Assembly: GCA_036346405.1 (NCBI GenBank)
Contig: CM070546.1
Location: forward strand, 100,570,826 to 100,634,825
DNA from: Phyllostachys edulis
Taxonomy: Eukaryota > Streptophyta > Magnoliopsida > Poales > Poaceae
Length of the DNA: 64,000 bases
Direction of reading: 5' to 3'
Positions within the stretch are counted from its first letter, which is position 1. Every line of letters begins with the position of its first letter. Positions 1-11,165 of this stretch are shown piece by piece. A program made the translations under genes and the position numbers. The notes under the pieces are model-generated. The model saw only the letters and a program-made list of their open reading frames with translations. It did no database searches and was not told the DNA's origin.

Positions 1-241
1 GATAAGGCTACTTTATCACCTCTTAACGATCTAGAGAAATTCCCGTACAAAAGGTAAGTTGACCCATAGATTATGTCTTATACCATACCGAACGTTGCTT
101 ACATTAGCCTATCTAATTTCAGCAACCATAGCATTACATCTTATTTCACTTCGCAGATCTGCATCACCTCCGAGGCTCCGACCCAATCTACATCAAGTCC
201 ACCCACCAGGAAGACCAGGTCATCCAAAAAAAGAACAATGA
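1..241 (+). pseudogene. possible 3' end of a spliced gene (two exons)
   Basis: The window opens with an open frame that runs to a good donor (AAG|GTAAGT, exon end at 53). A consensus acceptor (TTCGCAG, exon start 157) lies 103 bases on. Splicing keeps one frame, ending at a TGA at 239-241. The spliced tail is short, basic and proline-rich (PPGRPGHPKK). Basic GRP-K tails occur at the C-termini of some transposases and AT-hook proteins, but this is not enough to name a family. The rest lies left of the window. The frame, the two splice sites and the stop are seen; that it is a real gene is inference. Confidence 0.3.
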
Positions 242-1841
242 ATAATCAGAAACCGCTTTACGAATCAAACCCATTTTGATGTATGGTACGCTAGACACTG
301 CCCAGCCTCAGGAAAACATCATGTTCTATGATCTCTGAAAAATGTTGGATACATGTTTCCTTGCTACTATCTATCGCTATTTTGTGTTATATCACTCTTT
401 TGGTTGTGCTGATGCTCCTGTAAAGCCCTGTTTCGTAGATACTCTGATATCAACTAGATACATTAATGCTATCACCTTATTAATATCCGCGCTTTAGGAT
501 CTTATTCCTGGCTTTTTAAGCTAGAATATACGCATTCCTGTCGTGTTTTTTACCCATGAGCACATATCTTGCCTTCCATACTATCGTTGATGACCAGCCT
601 TTATGCTTTTTATCAACCATCGCTACTCACCAGCTTGCTATCGATACCGCTCTTCCCACATGATCTAAACCTGCCCGTTTTGCAGAAATAGGCAGCAAAA
701 AGAAAAATCGACACACTTACTTCCATGCTCATACCATGCAAAAACATACAAAAACGACTAGCCGTTAACACCCTAAAAAAACAAAAAAAGAACACTTTTT
801 ACTCAGCGTGCCCGTGCCATTTGGCACGGATTATCTTCTAGTTAATAGTGAATTTTGCATTTAAGAACCTTACATTGAAAAATGAAAAATTATACCTGGC
901 TGCATCGTCGGTCTCTACACAATTCTTGTGGCACTATACTTTGTTATCTTGATTTTTTTCTAAGGAATTTTATCGTCTTGACTTTAGGGATGGAGTTAGT
1001 GAGAGCCAGTTTAATCAAGTGCTGAACATTGAGGTAAACATGCATTGTTGTAAAATTAGCGGTTTCAGCAAATATTTAGAATTAATTCTAGCATAATTAA
1101 CGATAATTAAAGCATAATTTCAGTATCATTTAAATGATAGAAATATCATCTATGCATGCAATATCTTCAAGTCAATTAAACATGATAAAATGCTCAAAAG
1201 ATATATCTTAATAACCAATGAAATCAACATAATGCTCAGATTTAGATTGTTTATTATTGCTCTTAGATGTCGGGCTGCTCAAGATAAAATCTTGGCCTCC
1301 TCGCCACTATTGTCCATACTCTTCACAAATTGAATATGACAACTAAAATTATACTTTAAGCTCAAAAGACTGCTTTACTAAAATGTCGAAGACTCATCTC
1401 AAAAGAGCAAGTTATATTTTTAGCCTAACAGAGGATTGTAACAACATGACAGTGCAGGAAAATACAATTTTAGCACTCTAGCCTTTAGGCAAGCAGAGGA
1501 TCAAGTAAACCTCGGTTCAAAAACTGGAATCACAAATCAGCATTTACTGATTTCTGCCAGCAGAGGTTCAACAAGATCATAAAACAATAATCAATCCAAT
1601 ACAGTATACACTAATGCAACCGAACCATTGAAAATAACAGAGCCCTGACATCTAGAGATGAAATGACAACAGTAAGCAAAACAATAGACTCAAGTCTGGT
1701 CTAGTTATCAAAACAATTTCATTATATGACAATCATCGTCATCGAGCATTAAAACAAGCCCACAGTCTTTACTTGCAAAGTCTCCCAATACTAGACAAAC
1801 TACATAATATAATTTAACTAGCACAAAACACAATGCTCAAT
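242..1841. other. unassigned AT-rich DNA, partly CACTA-leader-like
   Basis: No convincing coding region. A short palindrome with GTGCC/GGCAC arms lies near 808-825. The parts at about 1160-1280 and 1690-1760 resemble, by eye at roughly 70 percent, the AT-rich stretch at about 63455-63560 and 63590-63655, which precedes the minus-strand gene of the CACTA element at the right edge. The stretch may therefore be the leader or intron of an older related element that RLC-1 later entered. Confidence 0.3.
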
Positions 1842-1846
1842 AATGC
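1842..1846. repeat. target-site duplication of RLC-1 (left)
   Basis: AATGC directly before the 5' LTR is repeated exactly at 11161-11165 after the 3' LTR. Five-base duplications are usual for Copia integrases. Confidence 0.9.
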
Positions 1847-1964
1847 TGTGGAGATCATGTGGATATGATCATAATCTTAGTGTGATGAACAATTGGCGAT
1901 AGTGTTGAGGTGTTTGGTGAAACCCTCATTTTCGGTAAAGTCCTGCTGCTGTCAGGTCTTAGGC

Positions 1965-2372
1965 GGTCAGACCAGCCATTGTGTGGTGGTCGACCGGCCT
2001 GTGTGGCAGTCAGACCGGCCACATTGGCGGCCAGACCAGCCAGGCCTCAAGTCAGGCTCAGGCCAAGTGGCTGGCGGTCAGACCGGCCAATGGGTGGCGG
2101 TCTGACCGGCCAAAGTAGATTTTGGATATTGGAGCCGGGCCAAAAGTAGAGGGTGTAGGCAAGAGAGGAGATTCTACTGCACTTGGTCTCATAATTTTTG
2201 GAGCTTCGAGTCAAAAGTTCTATTCGTTTGAAATTTCCAGAAGGTTACAGATTTCCAAGTTGGAATTTTAGCTAAATCCCAGCTGGGCGGTCAGACCAGC
2301 CAACAGGTGGCGGTCAGACCGGCCAGGGGGCGGTCAGACCGGCCAAAGTGGCGGTCTGACCGGTTTTGGCTT
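1965..2372. repeat. array of CGGTCAGACCGG-type palindromes (U3 end of LTR)
   Basis: About ten copies of a near-palindrome with core GGTCAGACC or GGTCTGACC, often extended to GGCCGGTCAGACCGGCC, lie in two groups (about 1965-2115 and 2283-2372). Between the groups is ordinary sequence. The 3' LTR keeps fewer and more mutated copies (about 9625-9740 and 9911-9950). Confidence 0.8.
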
Positions 2373-3050
2373 GTCCATCGGCCAACTCGATGGCGATGAT
2401 TGTTTGGTTAGGTCAAGTTCACGGGTTTCAGTGCATATGTGTTGCATGATGCATGTTTTGACTAACGTGGGTCAAGTTGTGAAGAACTTGTTCCCATAAT
2501 CGATTTCTTTGTCTATTATTGTGCAAGTTGCTTGGAGGTCAACGACGGTCAACGGCGAGGATGATCGGGACTAAACTTGGAGAGCTGAGGTCCAGAACGA
2601 TCGGGGATGCCGGGTGAAGTCAATAAAGACAAGCATGGCGCAAAAGGGACAAAGGTGACTGAACGGGCAGTTCGGTGCGACGGGTTGGATCAAGCGGTGC
2701 GAGGGTCGGTGCAAGTGCCATGGTGGTTTCCGTGGGAGCCGAATGGGAGAGACTTGCCGACATGATGAGAGCCGTTGATCAACCCACACGTGGCGAAGCA
2801 TAGAAGTGTTTCAGAAGATGGGACTCGGTTTTTGGAAAAAGACCGAGAAGGGGTATTTTGGTAATTTTACCTAAATACCGCATTGGTGACCTTTTACTAA
2901 CCCGCGGCGCAAGACGGTGCGTGGAGAAGCGGATTAGGTCAAGAGGAGATGAAGACGACGCTTTAAAATACGTGCGTGTGTGACCCGTTTGTGTGTGGGC
3001 CTAACGGGTGCCCATTAGGATTCAATCTTCCAGAAGGTCTAAGCCTCCAC

Positions 3051-3060
3051 TATAAATAGG
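3051..3060 (+). promoter_or_regulatory. TATA box of RLC-1 5' LTR
   Basis: TATAAATAGG inside the LTR, in the place expected for the U3/R boundary. The 3' LTR has lost this segment in its deletion. Confidence 0.6.
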
Positions 3061-3807
3061 GAAGGGTGGTGGCTGCACCCCCTTAACCCCTTGGCTAAGT
3101 GAAACCCTAGTTTTGTTTTCTAGGGCTTAGAGAGGAAAGTGGAAGGCTAGGGTTCTAGAGAGATGGATTGATTTGAGTGCTCAAGTGTTGAGCTTTGTCC
3201 TCCATGGTGGAGTGGCTGTAAACACACAATCTATCTAATCAATCCATGCAAGATTTACCCCAAGTTGAGTTCGTTCTTATTCTTGCTCTCTCTTTGATGC
3301 CTTTGGGATTTTTGGTGTTCCTTATATTTTTATTTGGGATCTTGCTGTGATCTTGCTTGCTAGGACGTGTGGGATATGATCTAAGGTCATCTTGATCATC
3401 ATCCACCCACGAGCAAGCTTTTGGATCTAAGTTTTGATTTTGCCCGGTTTTGGTGAAAGAAAGGGTGATTTTAGGGGGTTTTGCTCTTGAGGACTTTTGG
3501 CTTGATTCTTCCTATGATTGAGGATGCTATGACGTATGGGAGACCATCCTTGTCCATCTTGGATTGATTCCTCCCACGAAATCATCTCAATCACTGTTTT
3601 CGTACTTTGCTCGTTTTTGGAGCAACCTTCGTTCAAACTGAAAAAGATAGGAACTTTGGCATGGATCTATGCGATCCTTGATTAGAATAGGTTCCTAATA
3701 TCTTAGAGAAGGTGTGTCTCAAGTTTCGCGGAGTTTTCCCTTGTTGATCAAAAGTTAGACCGATTTGAGTTTTGGTTTTTGGGCTGTTTGGGCTGTTCAT
3801 CGTCAGG

Positions 3808-3932
3808 TGTGGTCAGACCGCCCTTTCAACGCCGGTTAGACCGGGCTGCGGTTAGACCGCGGTTTACATGCCGGTCAGGCCGCCCGCAGGTTCGATCGCG
3901 CAATCAATGTTGGTCAGACCGCCCCTCTAGGG
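3808..3932. repeat. second palindrome cluster (U5 end of LTR)
   Basis: At least five variants of GGTCAGACCGCC and CGGTTAGACCG lie close to the LTR 3' end, repeating the motif of the U3 cluster. Several copies have lost one arm by C-to-T or G-to-A change. The matching 3' LTR copies are at about 10848-10962. Confidence 0.7.
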
Positions 3933-4123
3933 TTTGAGCTCCGTGTTGGTCTTTTGCTTTGGGGTTTTGGTTTGGATTCAATACAAGTTTTCTGTTGTAC
4001 TTGTAGATTGATCTTCATAGCTTCCATAGCTACTGGAGTGAAATTGATGTTGAATCCGATTAGTGTGAAAAAGTGAGCGTGCTCCTATTCACCCCCCTCT
4101 AGTCGCCTTTTCGGTCCAACAAG

Positions 4124-4135
4124 TGGTATCAGAGC
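4124..4135 (+). promoter_or_regulatory. primer-binding site of RLC-1
   Basis: TGGTATCAGAGC two bases after the LTR, complementary to the 3' end of initiator-methionine tRNA, the usual Copia primer. Confidence 0.9.
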
Positions 4136-4173
4136 AAGGTTTGCTCTTTTGTGATCTTCACCGATCTTTGAGC

Positions 4174-6096
4174 ATGGCGACTAGTATGTTGACTTGTGAG
4201 CACTTCTTTGCATCTTGTCGTGGTTCTTTTGTCGTTGATGTCCGTCGTGACAAGACGCTTGAACGTACGATATTTATGTTGGCGGTGGAGGAGGAATTCT
4301 CCTGTGATATTTGTGGCGATCTCTTTGGTTTTGATTGCCCTAGTTTCAGGGATAAGATACGCATGGAGTCCGAGGAGAAGGAGCCCATTGGCATATGTTG
4401 TGTAGCGATAGAGGATGAGCATGATGGAGAGCTTTTCGAGGATGATCATGATGACTCTTTCGAGGATGATCCCCTACTCGAGCTAAGCAAGGTAAGCAAA
4501 GAAAAACTCATTGATTACTTGTGGTCATATGATCTTAAACTGATTGATCTTAGGAAGAAAATGAAATTGCTAGAAAGAGAGAAGGGTGATTTGTCTCATG
4601 AGCTTGCCAAATTGAAAACCTCCATGTATGCTTTTGATTCCTTGCTTGTAGATACGGATAACTTGAATAATTCTCTTGCATGCCTAAAATCTGAAAATGA
4701 ATTATTGAAATCAAATGCTTCAATACCATGTGATTCTTGTGTTGCCTTACATCATGAGCTTGACAATGCTAAGTTAGAAATAGGCAATTTTAGATCTATG
4801 GCTAGAAATGATTGTGATTCTTGTGTAGGCATGCTTGTTGAATTTGAAAAGTTGAAATTGACTAATTCCATTCACCTTGAGCAATTAGAGAATGCTAGGG
4901 CTGAAATTCTTGAAATTAAAGCTAGCCCTTGTAGTATGTGCTTAGAGTATGAAAAATTGCTTAAGGATAGTTTAGTCTCTTGTAAGAATTGTGCTAGTTT
5001 AGAAAATAAAATTGATGCTTTGAATTACATGCTTAATACGAAAGCATCATTAAATTCTTGCACATCTTGCATTTCCTTGAAAAGCGAGGTTGAGTCTTTG
5101 AAGAAATTGCGCGATGATATGAGCGCCAAGTCTTGTGACTCTTGTATTTGCCTCCACTCCGAGAGTGACATTTTCAAGATTTCTCTTGCTTCTTTGCATT
5201 CGGAGTTGGAGTCTTCTCGTGCTAAACATGAATCATTTGATGTTGGCATTTGTGCCATTGCCTTGAGTAGCTCTTCCTTGGCAAGTGTGACTCTTTGTGA
5301 CTCTTCTTGTGTTGTCCAAGGGATTTTTAAAGACAAGGGTGTTTCTTCCTCAAATGGTACATCTCCAAAAGAGAAGTATCATTGCACTTTTTGTAAGAGA
5401 GATGGACACATTGTTGAGTTTTGCTTCCGCCATGTCAAACACCGACGTCGAATGTGCCGTCGAGCTTTTAGGCACACACATTTCTCATCTCATGGCATGT
5501 GTGAGCGTAGTGCCGACACGAGGGCAAGTTATGATGTTGGTTCTTCCAGCTTGTCCCAAGGGACTTCTCTTTTGAGCGATAATGGTACTTCATCCTCTCA
5601 GATCGTGTCTACTAGTAGACCTTTACACCATTGCTCATTCTGTGAGAAGGATGGACATCATGTGGATTTCTGTTTTCGGTGTGCAAAACAGATGCGTCGA
5701 GCTCATGCTTCTAAGTCTCCTAGTGGGCATAGTCTTTCTCATGACATACACACTAAAGAGCCTAGCACGAGGACTCGCTCTGTTGATAGCTACTTTGACA
5801 CCTTTTCTAGTGGTGTTGCACAGCATCGTAGACTCGGTTTTCGTGATTTTGGTTTTGGTCCACGAGCTGCCCCGAGACAGGTTTTTCGCCATTTCCCGAG
5901 AGGTGGACCTCGTTTTGTTCATCGAGGTACACACCAACGGCGAGAATGTGTGAGTTCCTTTGGTGCTTCTGTTGGTTCTCATCATGATGCTTTCAAGCAA
6001 GGTCATCGCCGCTTTTTTAGAGATGACCTCATTTTCCTCATCGAGGTGTCCACTCGCGGCGTGCCTCCAAGGATGGTGTTGGATCTTCTTGTATAG
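4174..6096 (+). CDS. Gag-like polyprotein of RLC-1
   Basis: A 640-residue open frame. I chose the ATG at 4174 because the upstream in-frame ATG at 4123 overlaps the primer site. After an N-terminal region comes a run of charged coiled-coil segments (about residues 110-340) punctuated by C-x2-C pairs in a D-S-C-x2-L/C-D-S-C context. Two C-x2-C-x4-H-x4-C zinc knuckles follow (starts CTFCKRDGH and CSFCEKDGH), then an Arg/His-rich tail. Such knuckles bind RNA in Gag nucleocapsids. A product with two knuckles and a CxxC coiled coil fits Gag of Maximus/SIRE-like Copia elements; the same CxxC coils recur in RLC-3. Near 6015-6035 a frameshift seems likely, because another frame stays open to about 6235 with similar composition. 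That the frame is open in an otherwise pol-less element suggests it was under constraint until fairly recently. Confidence 0.75.
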   Translation: MATSMLTCEHFFASCRGSFVVDVRRDKTLERTIFMLAVEEEFSCDICGDLFGFDCPSFRDKIRMESEEKEPIGICCVAIEDEHDGELFEDDHDDSFEDDPLLELSKVSKEKLIDYLWSYDLKLIDLRKKMKLLEREKGDLSHELAKLKTSMYAFDSLLVDTDNLNNSLACLKSENELLKSNASIPCDSCVALHHELDNAKLEIGNFRSMARNDCDSCVGMLVEFEKLKLTNSIHLEQLENARAEILEIKASPCSMCLEYEKLLKDSLVSCKNCASLENKIDALNYMLNTKASLNSCTSCISLKSEVESLKKLRDDMSAKSCDSCICLHSESDIFKISLASLHSELESSRAKHESFDVGICAIALSSSSLASVTLCDSSCVVQGIFKDKGVSSSNGTSPKEKYHCTFCKRDGHIVEFCFRHVKHRRRMCRRAFRHTHFSSHGMCERSADTRASYDVGSSSLSQGTSLLSDNGTSSSQIVSTSRPLHHCSFCEKDGHHVDFCFRCAKQMRRAHASKSPSGHSLSHDIHTKEPSTRTRSVDSYFDTFSSGVAQHRRLGFRDFGFGPRAAPRQVFRHFPRGGPRFVHRGTHQRRECVSSFGASVGSHHDAFKQGHRRFFRDDLIFLIEVSTRGVPPRMVLDLLV

Positions 6097-6235
6097 ACCA
6101 TCATTTGCATCATGCTAACTCACATAATGGTTCAATTGCTTCTAGTGGCCGTGTGTCTAAGGTTTGGGTTTCCAAGTATTTGTTCTCTAACCCTTCGGTA
6201 TCCATGACTTGGACATCTTGCTTTTCTCATGTGTA

Positions 6236-7564
6236 AGTTCCGGGGATGCGGGTTGGAGAACATGGACTTAAAGGGTTCTGGTCTTTTGCTTCATCACGTG
6301 ATCGAGACACTTGATGGTTCTCCATCCCCTTGATGGCCTCCAAGAGGCATGTGCTTTCATAATCAGTGTCTTCACCTGTTTTTGTGAGCTATCTTACATC
6401 TTCATGCCTTTATCTTCATGATTATTCATTCTTGGCGTGTTGTGATTTTCTTTGTGCTCACTTGTATCATATCGGCATGTGTTAATCTTATAATATCTTT
6501 TATCATGCCTTTGCTAGTACCTTGCTTATATATCCATGAGCTGGACTGTTATTCATTATTTCTGGACTGTTATTCATTATTTTCATGGTTATATGAGCTT
6601 GGTTTTGTCATCATGCGCTTGTGCTGTTTTGTACATTTATTATCTTGCTGTGCTGTTTTGTACATTTATTATCTTGCTCTTGTTGATTTTTGCTTTATGT
6701 ATCCACATACTTATTTGATATCCATGTTAGCATACATTATCCATGATTTGTTCTATAACATATTTTATGCTTACATGGTATTGTGCTTTATTGTTAATCG
6801 TGGATACATGAGTTTTGCCATAGCTTCACTAGCATGCTTTACCCTTGACAAGTTGTATGTTGTGTGATATGCTATGCGCTTGCTTGCTCCTATGCCTTAT
6901 TATGGATTAAGGATATTTTGAGCTTTATCATATCTTGGATAGCATGTGTTGCGTTTGATATATCTATCTTCATGCTCATGCCCTGAATTGTTGATTATAT
7001 GCTGTTATGAGCTTTGGATCATCTACTGCTATTCTTACTAGTCATGTGCCTCGGTATTGTTTCCCTATATAATGTCTCACTAACCTAGTACCAAGGCATA
7101 GATTTCTTCTGTCTCTTTGGTGTAGTCTTTTCAGCTGAGAAGGAGAACATGTGGCTCATGACTCCAGTTATTGGTTCTCCTTCCTCATATGTGCATTCGA
7201 TGCTGGCTATCACTTCTTGGAGACACAATATGATCTAGCTTATATTCTTTTGACTACATCTCACTGCCAAGCGGTGTGACTCAGGTTCGAGCCCCTATGC
7301 CTTACATTTGTGTATGGTATCCCCTTTCTACTTTGCATAGCATCTGGTTCTTGTCAGGGGTTGGGCTTGTTGAGTTCAGGGTAGATAGAAGGTTCTGTTC
7401 TAGCACGTGTCCTTTTTAGACACTCTTCTTATCCTATGGTTTGGTAGGATGCACTCTTCTCACAGCCTAGGTCGAGCTTGTCTCCCAGTCACTAGTCCTT
7501 AGCAGGTTTTGAGCAGCCTGTAAGCTTTTTAGTGTTGGTGTTTCGCTCCCTAGCTAGTCGAGTC
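6236..7564 (+). other. non-coding interior of RLC-1
   Basis: T-rich DNA with no recognisable domain; it stands where protease, integrase and reverse transcriptase should be. It holds two small exact tandem duplications: a 21-bp unit at 6541-6582 and a 29-bp unit at 6621-6678. A hydrophobic frame at 6418-6867 spans both and looks like chance. Confidence 0.6.
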
Positions 7565-7723
7565 TTTTTACCTAGAGATCTTGTGGAGTAGGAAGCCTTT
7601 GTGCTATAGTTTGTGGAGTCCAAGGCACAATTGGCAGACATCCTCACCAAGCCTTTAGACCCAACAAGGTTTGCCACCTTGAGAAGTGAGTTAGGGGTAA
7701 TTTATCCTTATGGGTTGGTTTGA
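7565..7723 (+). pseudogene. RNase H C-terminal remnant of pol
   Basis: Translation gives the end of a Copia RNase H: an RD-VE start, the AQLADILTKPL motif and a RSELGVI tail ending in TGA, followed by the GAGGGGGAG tract usual after pol. Two in-frame TAG codons interrupt its first third. The corresponding RLC-3 segment at 50077-50364 (minus) has the same tail. It shows that RLC-1 arose by internal deletion or replacement of pol. Confidence 0.85.
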
Positions 7724-9487
7724 GGGGGAGTTGGTTCTTTTCTGAACTTTCCTTGTTCATCTGGTCTTTTCTTGATCTGTTTTGAACTTTTTGATCTTTT
7801 TAGGCTTTTTGAGCTTTTTGATCTTTTCTTCTAATCTTCTTGATCTTTTTGACCCTTGTTGATCTTCTCTTCAAGTGTATTCTCCAACTTTCACCTAGTG
7901 GTATCAACAAGTGTCTTCTTTGACTTTTGATGCTTTTTCTCGCATCTCATTGTATCTTATTGCATTCATATGAAAATCACAAAAAGATGCATTGTAATTT
8001 AAGCTTTTCTGCTTGTCTTTTAAAATGATGAAGCTTTGCTTATTACCCTCTTGAGTTTTAGTATTTCAATTCTTGCTCAATGTCATGTCTAGTTCTTTGA
8101 CTTGCTAAAATTATCATGCTTTCACATGTGTAGCTAAGTCTTTGCTAAATAAGCTAGAACCTTAAGACAACTTGTACTAAAAATTGCAATTTGTGGATTG
8201 TTTAGCCAGTTGTGCAATTAGTGATCATTTTGTGACATTGGCCCTGTCAAAATTGCTTTGTTAGCTCTTGAATCTAGAATTGATCATTACTTGAGCTTCT
8301 TGTTCTTTTGAGAATCTAAAACTGCTCTTGTGCAAAATACAAAATCAAATTTTAAGATTGTCTTGTGTTTAAAATGTGCCAAACTACTGTCATGAGACTG
8401 CATGTCATAGACATGAACTTGGAGATAGTTTGATGATCCAGACGATCTCATGGGGACTGCTTGTCAAAATTGACATGAACCTCAAGATTTGTCGCCCTAG
8501 TTAAAGCTTAGGAAGAGTTTGTGGATGGCTCCTAGTCTAGGATCTTCTTCACTAAGATAGGCCTTTTATCAACTTCAATATTCATTGCAAATGAAAAACT
8601 GTTGAAAAATGGGCATTTGAGAAAAATTAAGCGAAATGATTCAATTCAGGACATGTTTGTCTCTTAAGTAGTCATTGTTAGCTTTTTGATCTCACATTGA
8701 CATTTTGACATGGCCATTATCATTTTAGGATCCCTGTTGATGATTGCTAAATTTGAAGCTTTGCTTAAATTGATAAAATTCATTGCTTTACATTGAGCCT
8801 TCGAGCTTAGCTTTGATATATATGTCTTAACATGATCTTGCTAGCGTTTTTAGGCTTCATATGTCATGTTCAATATTAGAAATGCTAGCTTGTTCTTTTG
8901 GGTAATCTCCAAAGCTTCTTGTAATAAAAAAATTAAAAATTAAAAAAATGAAGCCACTCCATTGCATTTCATGCATCCTCCTTCTTATGCTTTTTTCTTA
9001 TTTCTGCATTTGTTATCTCTGGATGAGAGGAAGGCGTGATTCCTTGATGACTCCATTGTCAAAGGGGGAGAAGAAGTATCAAAAATGTTAAAAGGGGAGC
9101 CTTTTTGGAGAAAAAGGGAGAAAAATGAAATTTCTTGAAAAATGGTGATCATAGTGAGGGGGAGTATCCTTTTTGCATTCTTATGGTCTTATTGCCATTT
9201 CTGAACTTGAATTGCAATTCTTGGATCCTCACAATGATCAAAGGTCAATTTGAACAATTGTTCTTTCATATGGACCGTAAGTGAGATTTTTTACTCTTTT
9301 CTGGAAATTGGAGCTTTCTTACTTTCTTTGACTCGATCTCACTTGCCTATGCTAATCTGAAGCTATCTTGGTCATTTCTATAGCTTTTTCTTGCTTGTGG
9401 ACCAAGATGTGTCTTGGCGCGAAAATGAGAGTATTTTCATTTTCAAACCTCCAATTTGCATTTTTGAGAAGATTGCCAATGTGTTCA
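7724..9487 (+). other. post-pol spacer of RLC-1
   Basis: About 1.8 kb between the pol remnant and the polypurine tract, with no coding region seen. It resembles the equivalent spacer of RLC-3 (48665-50070, minus) in short blocks, such as the stretch around CACATGTGTAGCTAAG. Confidence 0.6.
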
Positions 9488-9500
9488 TCAAGGGGGAGAT
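9488..9500 (+). promoter_or_regulatory. polypurine tract of RLC-1
   Basis: CAAGGGGGAGAT-type purine run touching the 3' LTR, the plus-strand primer. Confidence 0.85.
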
Positions 9501-11160
9501 TGTGGAGATCATGTGGATATGATCCTAATCTTAGTGTGTTGAACAATTGGCAATAGTGTTGAGGTGTTTGATGAAACCCTCGTTTTCGGTAAAGTCCTGC
9601 TGCTGTCAGGTCTCAGGCTGTCAGAACGTCCATTGTGTGGCGGTCAGACCAACTCAGGTGGCGCGAGACCGCCACATTGGCGGTCGGACTGCCAGCCTCA
9701 AGTCGCTCGAGCCAAGTGGTCAAGCGATCCGACCGCCAAAGTAGATTTTGGATTTTGGAGCCGGGCCAAAAATAGAGGGTGTAGGCAAGAGAGGAGATTC
9801 TACTGCACTTGGTCTCATAATTTTTGGAGCTTCGAGTCAAAAGTTCTATTCGTTTGAAATTTCCAGAAGGTTACAGATTTCCAAGTAGGAATTTTGGCTA
9901 AGTCCCAACTGGGCGGTCAGACCGGCCAACAGGTGGCGGTCAGACCGGTTTTGGCTTGTTCATCGGCCAACTCGGTGGCGATGATTGTTTGGTTAGGTCA
10001 AGTTCATGGATTTCAGTGCATATGTGTTGCATGATGCATGTTTTGACTAACGTGGGTCAAGTTGTGAAGAACTTATTCTCGTAATCGATTTCTTTGTCTA
10101 TTTTGTACAAGTTGCTTGGAGGTCAACGACGGTCAACGGCGAGGATGATCGGGACTAAGCTTGGAGAGCTAAGGTCCAGAACGATCGGAGATGCCGGGTG
10201 AAGTCAATGAAGACAAGCATGGCGCAAAAGGGACAAAGGTGACCGAACGGGCAGTTCAGTGCGACGGGTTGGATCAAGCGGCGCGGGGGTCGGTGCAAGT
10301 GCTATGGTGGTTTCCATGGGAGCCAGATGGGAGAGACTTACCGACATGATGAGAGCCGTTGATCAACCTACACGTGGCGAAGCATGGAAGTGCTTCACGA
10401 AGATGGGACTCGATTTTTGGAAAAAGACTGAGAAGGGGTATTTTGGTAATTTTACCTAACTACTGCCGTGGTGACCTTTTGCTAACCCGCGGCGCAAGAA
10501 AGAGTGATTTTAGGGGGGTTTTGTTCTTGAGGGCTTTTGGCTTGATTCTTCCTATGATTGAGGATGCTATGATGTATGGGAGACCATCCTTGTCCATCTT
10601 AGATTGATTCCTCCCACAAAATCATCTCAATCACTGTTTTCGTATTTTGCTTGTTTTTGGAGCAACCTTCGTTCAAACTGAAAAAGATAGGAACTTTGGC
10701 ATGGATCTACGCGATCCTTGATTGGAATAGGTTCCTAATATTTTAGAGAAGGTGTGTCTCAAGTTTCGCGGAGTTTGCCCTTGTAGATCAAAAGTTAGAT
10801 CGATTTGAGTTTTAGTTTTCGGGCTGTTTGGGCTGTTCATCGTCAGGTGTGGTCAAACCGCCCTTTCAACGCCGGTCGACCAAGACTGCGGTCGACCATG
10901 GTTTATGCTTGGTCGAGACCACCAGAGGTTCGACCACGCAATCAACGTCGGTCAGACCGCCCCTCTAGGGTTTGAGCTCCGTGCTGGTCTTTTGCTTTGG
11001 GGTTTTGGTTTGGATTCAATACAAGTTTTCCGTTGTACTTGTAGATTGATCTTCATAGCTTCCATAGCTACTAGAGTGAAATTGATGTTGAATCCGATTA
11101 GTGTGAAAAAGTGAGCGTGCTCCTATTCACCCCCCCTCTAGTCGCCTTTTCGGTCCAACA
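9501..11160 (+). repeat. 3' LTR of RLC-1 (1660 bp)
   Basis: Same ends as the 5' LTR. It lacks the block corresponding to 2914-3459 of the 5' LTR, with a short shared AAGA/GAAAG sequence at the join near 10495-10505. It therefore has no TATA box. The palindrome array is shortened as well. Confidence 0.9.
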
Positions 11161-11165
11161 AATGC

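Larger units (their letters stand above)
1847..4121 (+). repeat. 5' LTR of RLC-1 (2275 bp)
   Basis: Begins TGTGGAGATC and ends GGTCCAACA just before the primer site. It is about 615 bp longer than the 3' LTR. Most of the difference is one block (about 2914-3459) missing from the 3' copy; a smaller one is about 45 bp within the palindrome array near 2320-2365. It carries a TATA box and two palindrome clusters. Confidence 0.9.
1847..11160 (+). mobile_element. RLC-1, non-autonomous Copia LTR retrotransposon
   Basis: A complete element of 9.3 kb bounded by TG...CA LTRs and an exact AATGC duplication. It has an initiator-methionine-type primer site, one gag-like gene, about 1.5 kb without genes, a scrap of the RNase H C-terminus and a polypurine tract. 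Protease, integrase and nearly all of the reverse transcriptase are absent, so it would have depended on enzymes supplied in trans. Its LTR core, primer site and RNase H tail match the minus-strand element RLC-3 at 46.8-57.9 kb, which supports a shared lineage (Maximus/SIRE-like, inferred from the CxxC coiled-coil gag). The LTRs differ by deletions, so it is not a recent insertion. Confidence 0.9.

Noticed and set aside
4124..4135. Fragment of a tRNA gene
   Set aside because: Only 12 bases complementary to a tRNA end, placed directly after an LTR: a primer site.
4123..4173. Earlier in-frame ATG for the RLC-1 gag
   Set aside because: It would begin in the primer-binding site; the ATG at 4174 is the better start.
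6418..6867. 149-residue hydrophobic frame in RLC-1
   Set aside because: It lies across two exact tandem duplications in T-rich DNA and has no domain; Phe, Leu and Tyr richness follows from composition.
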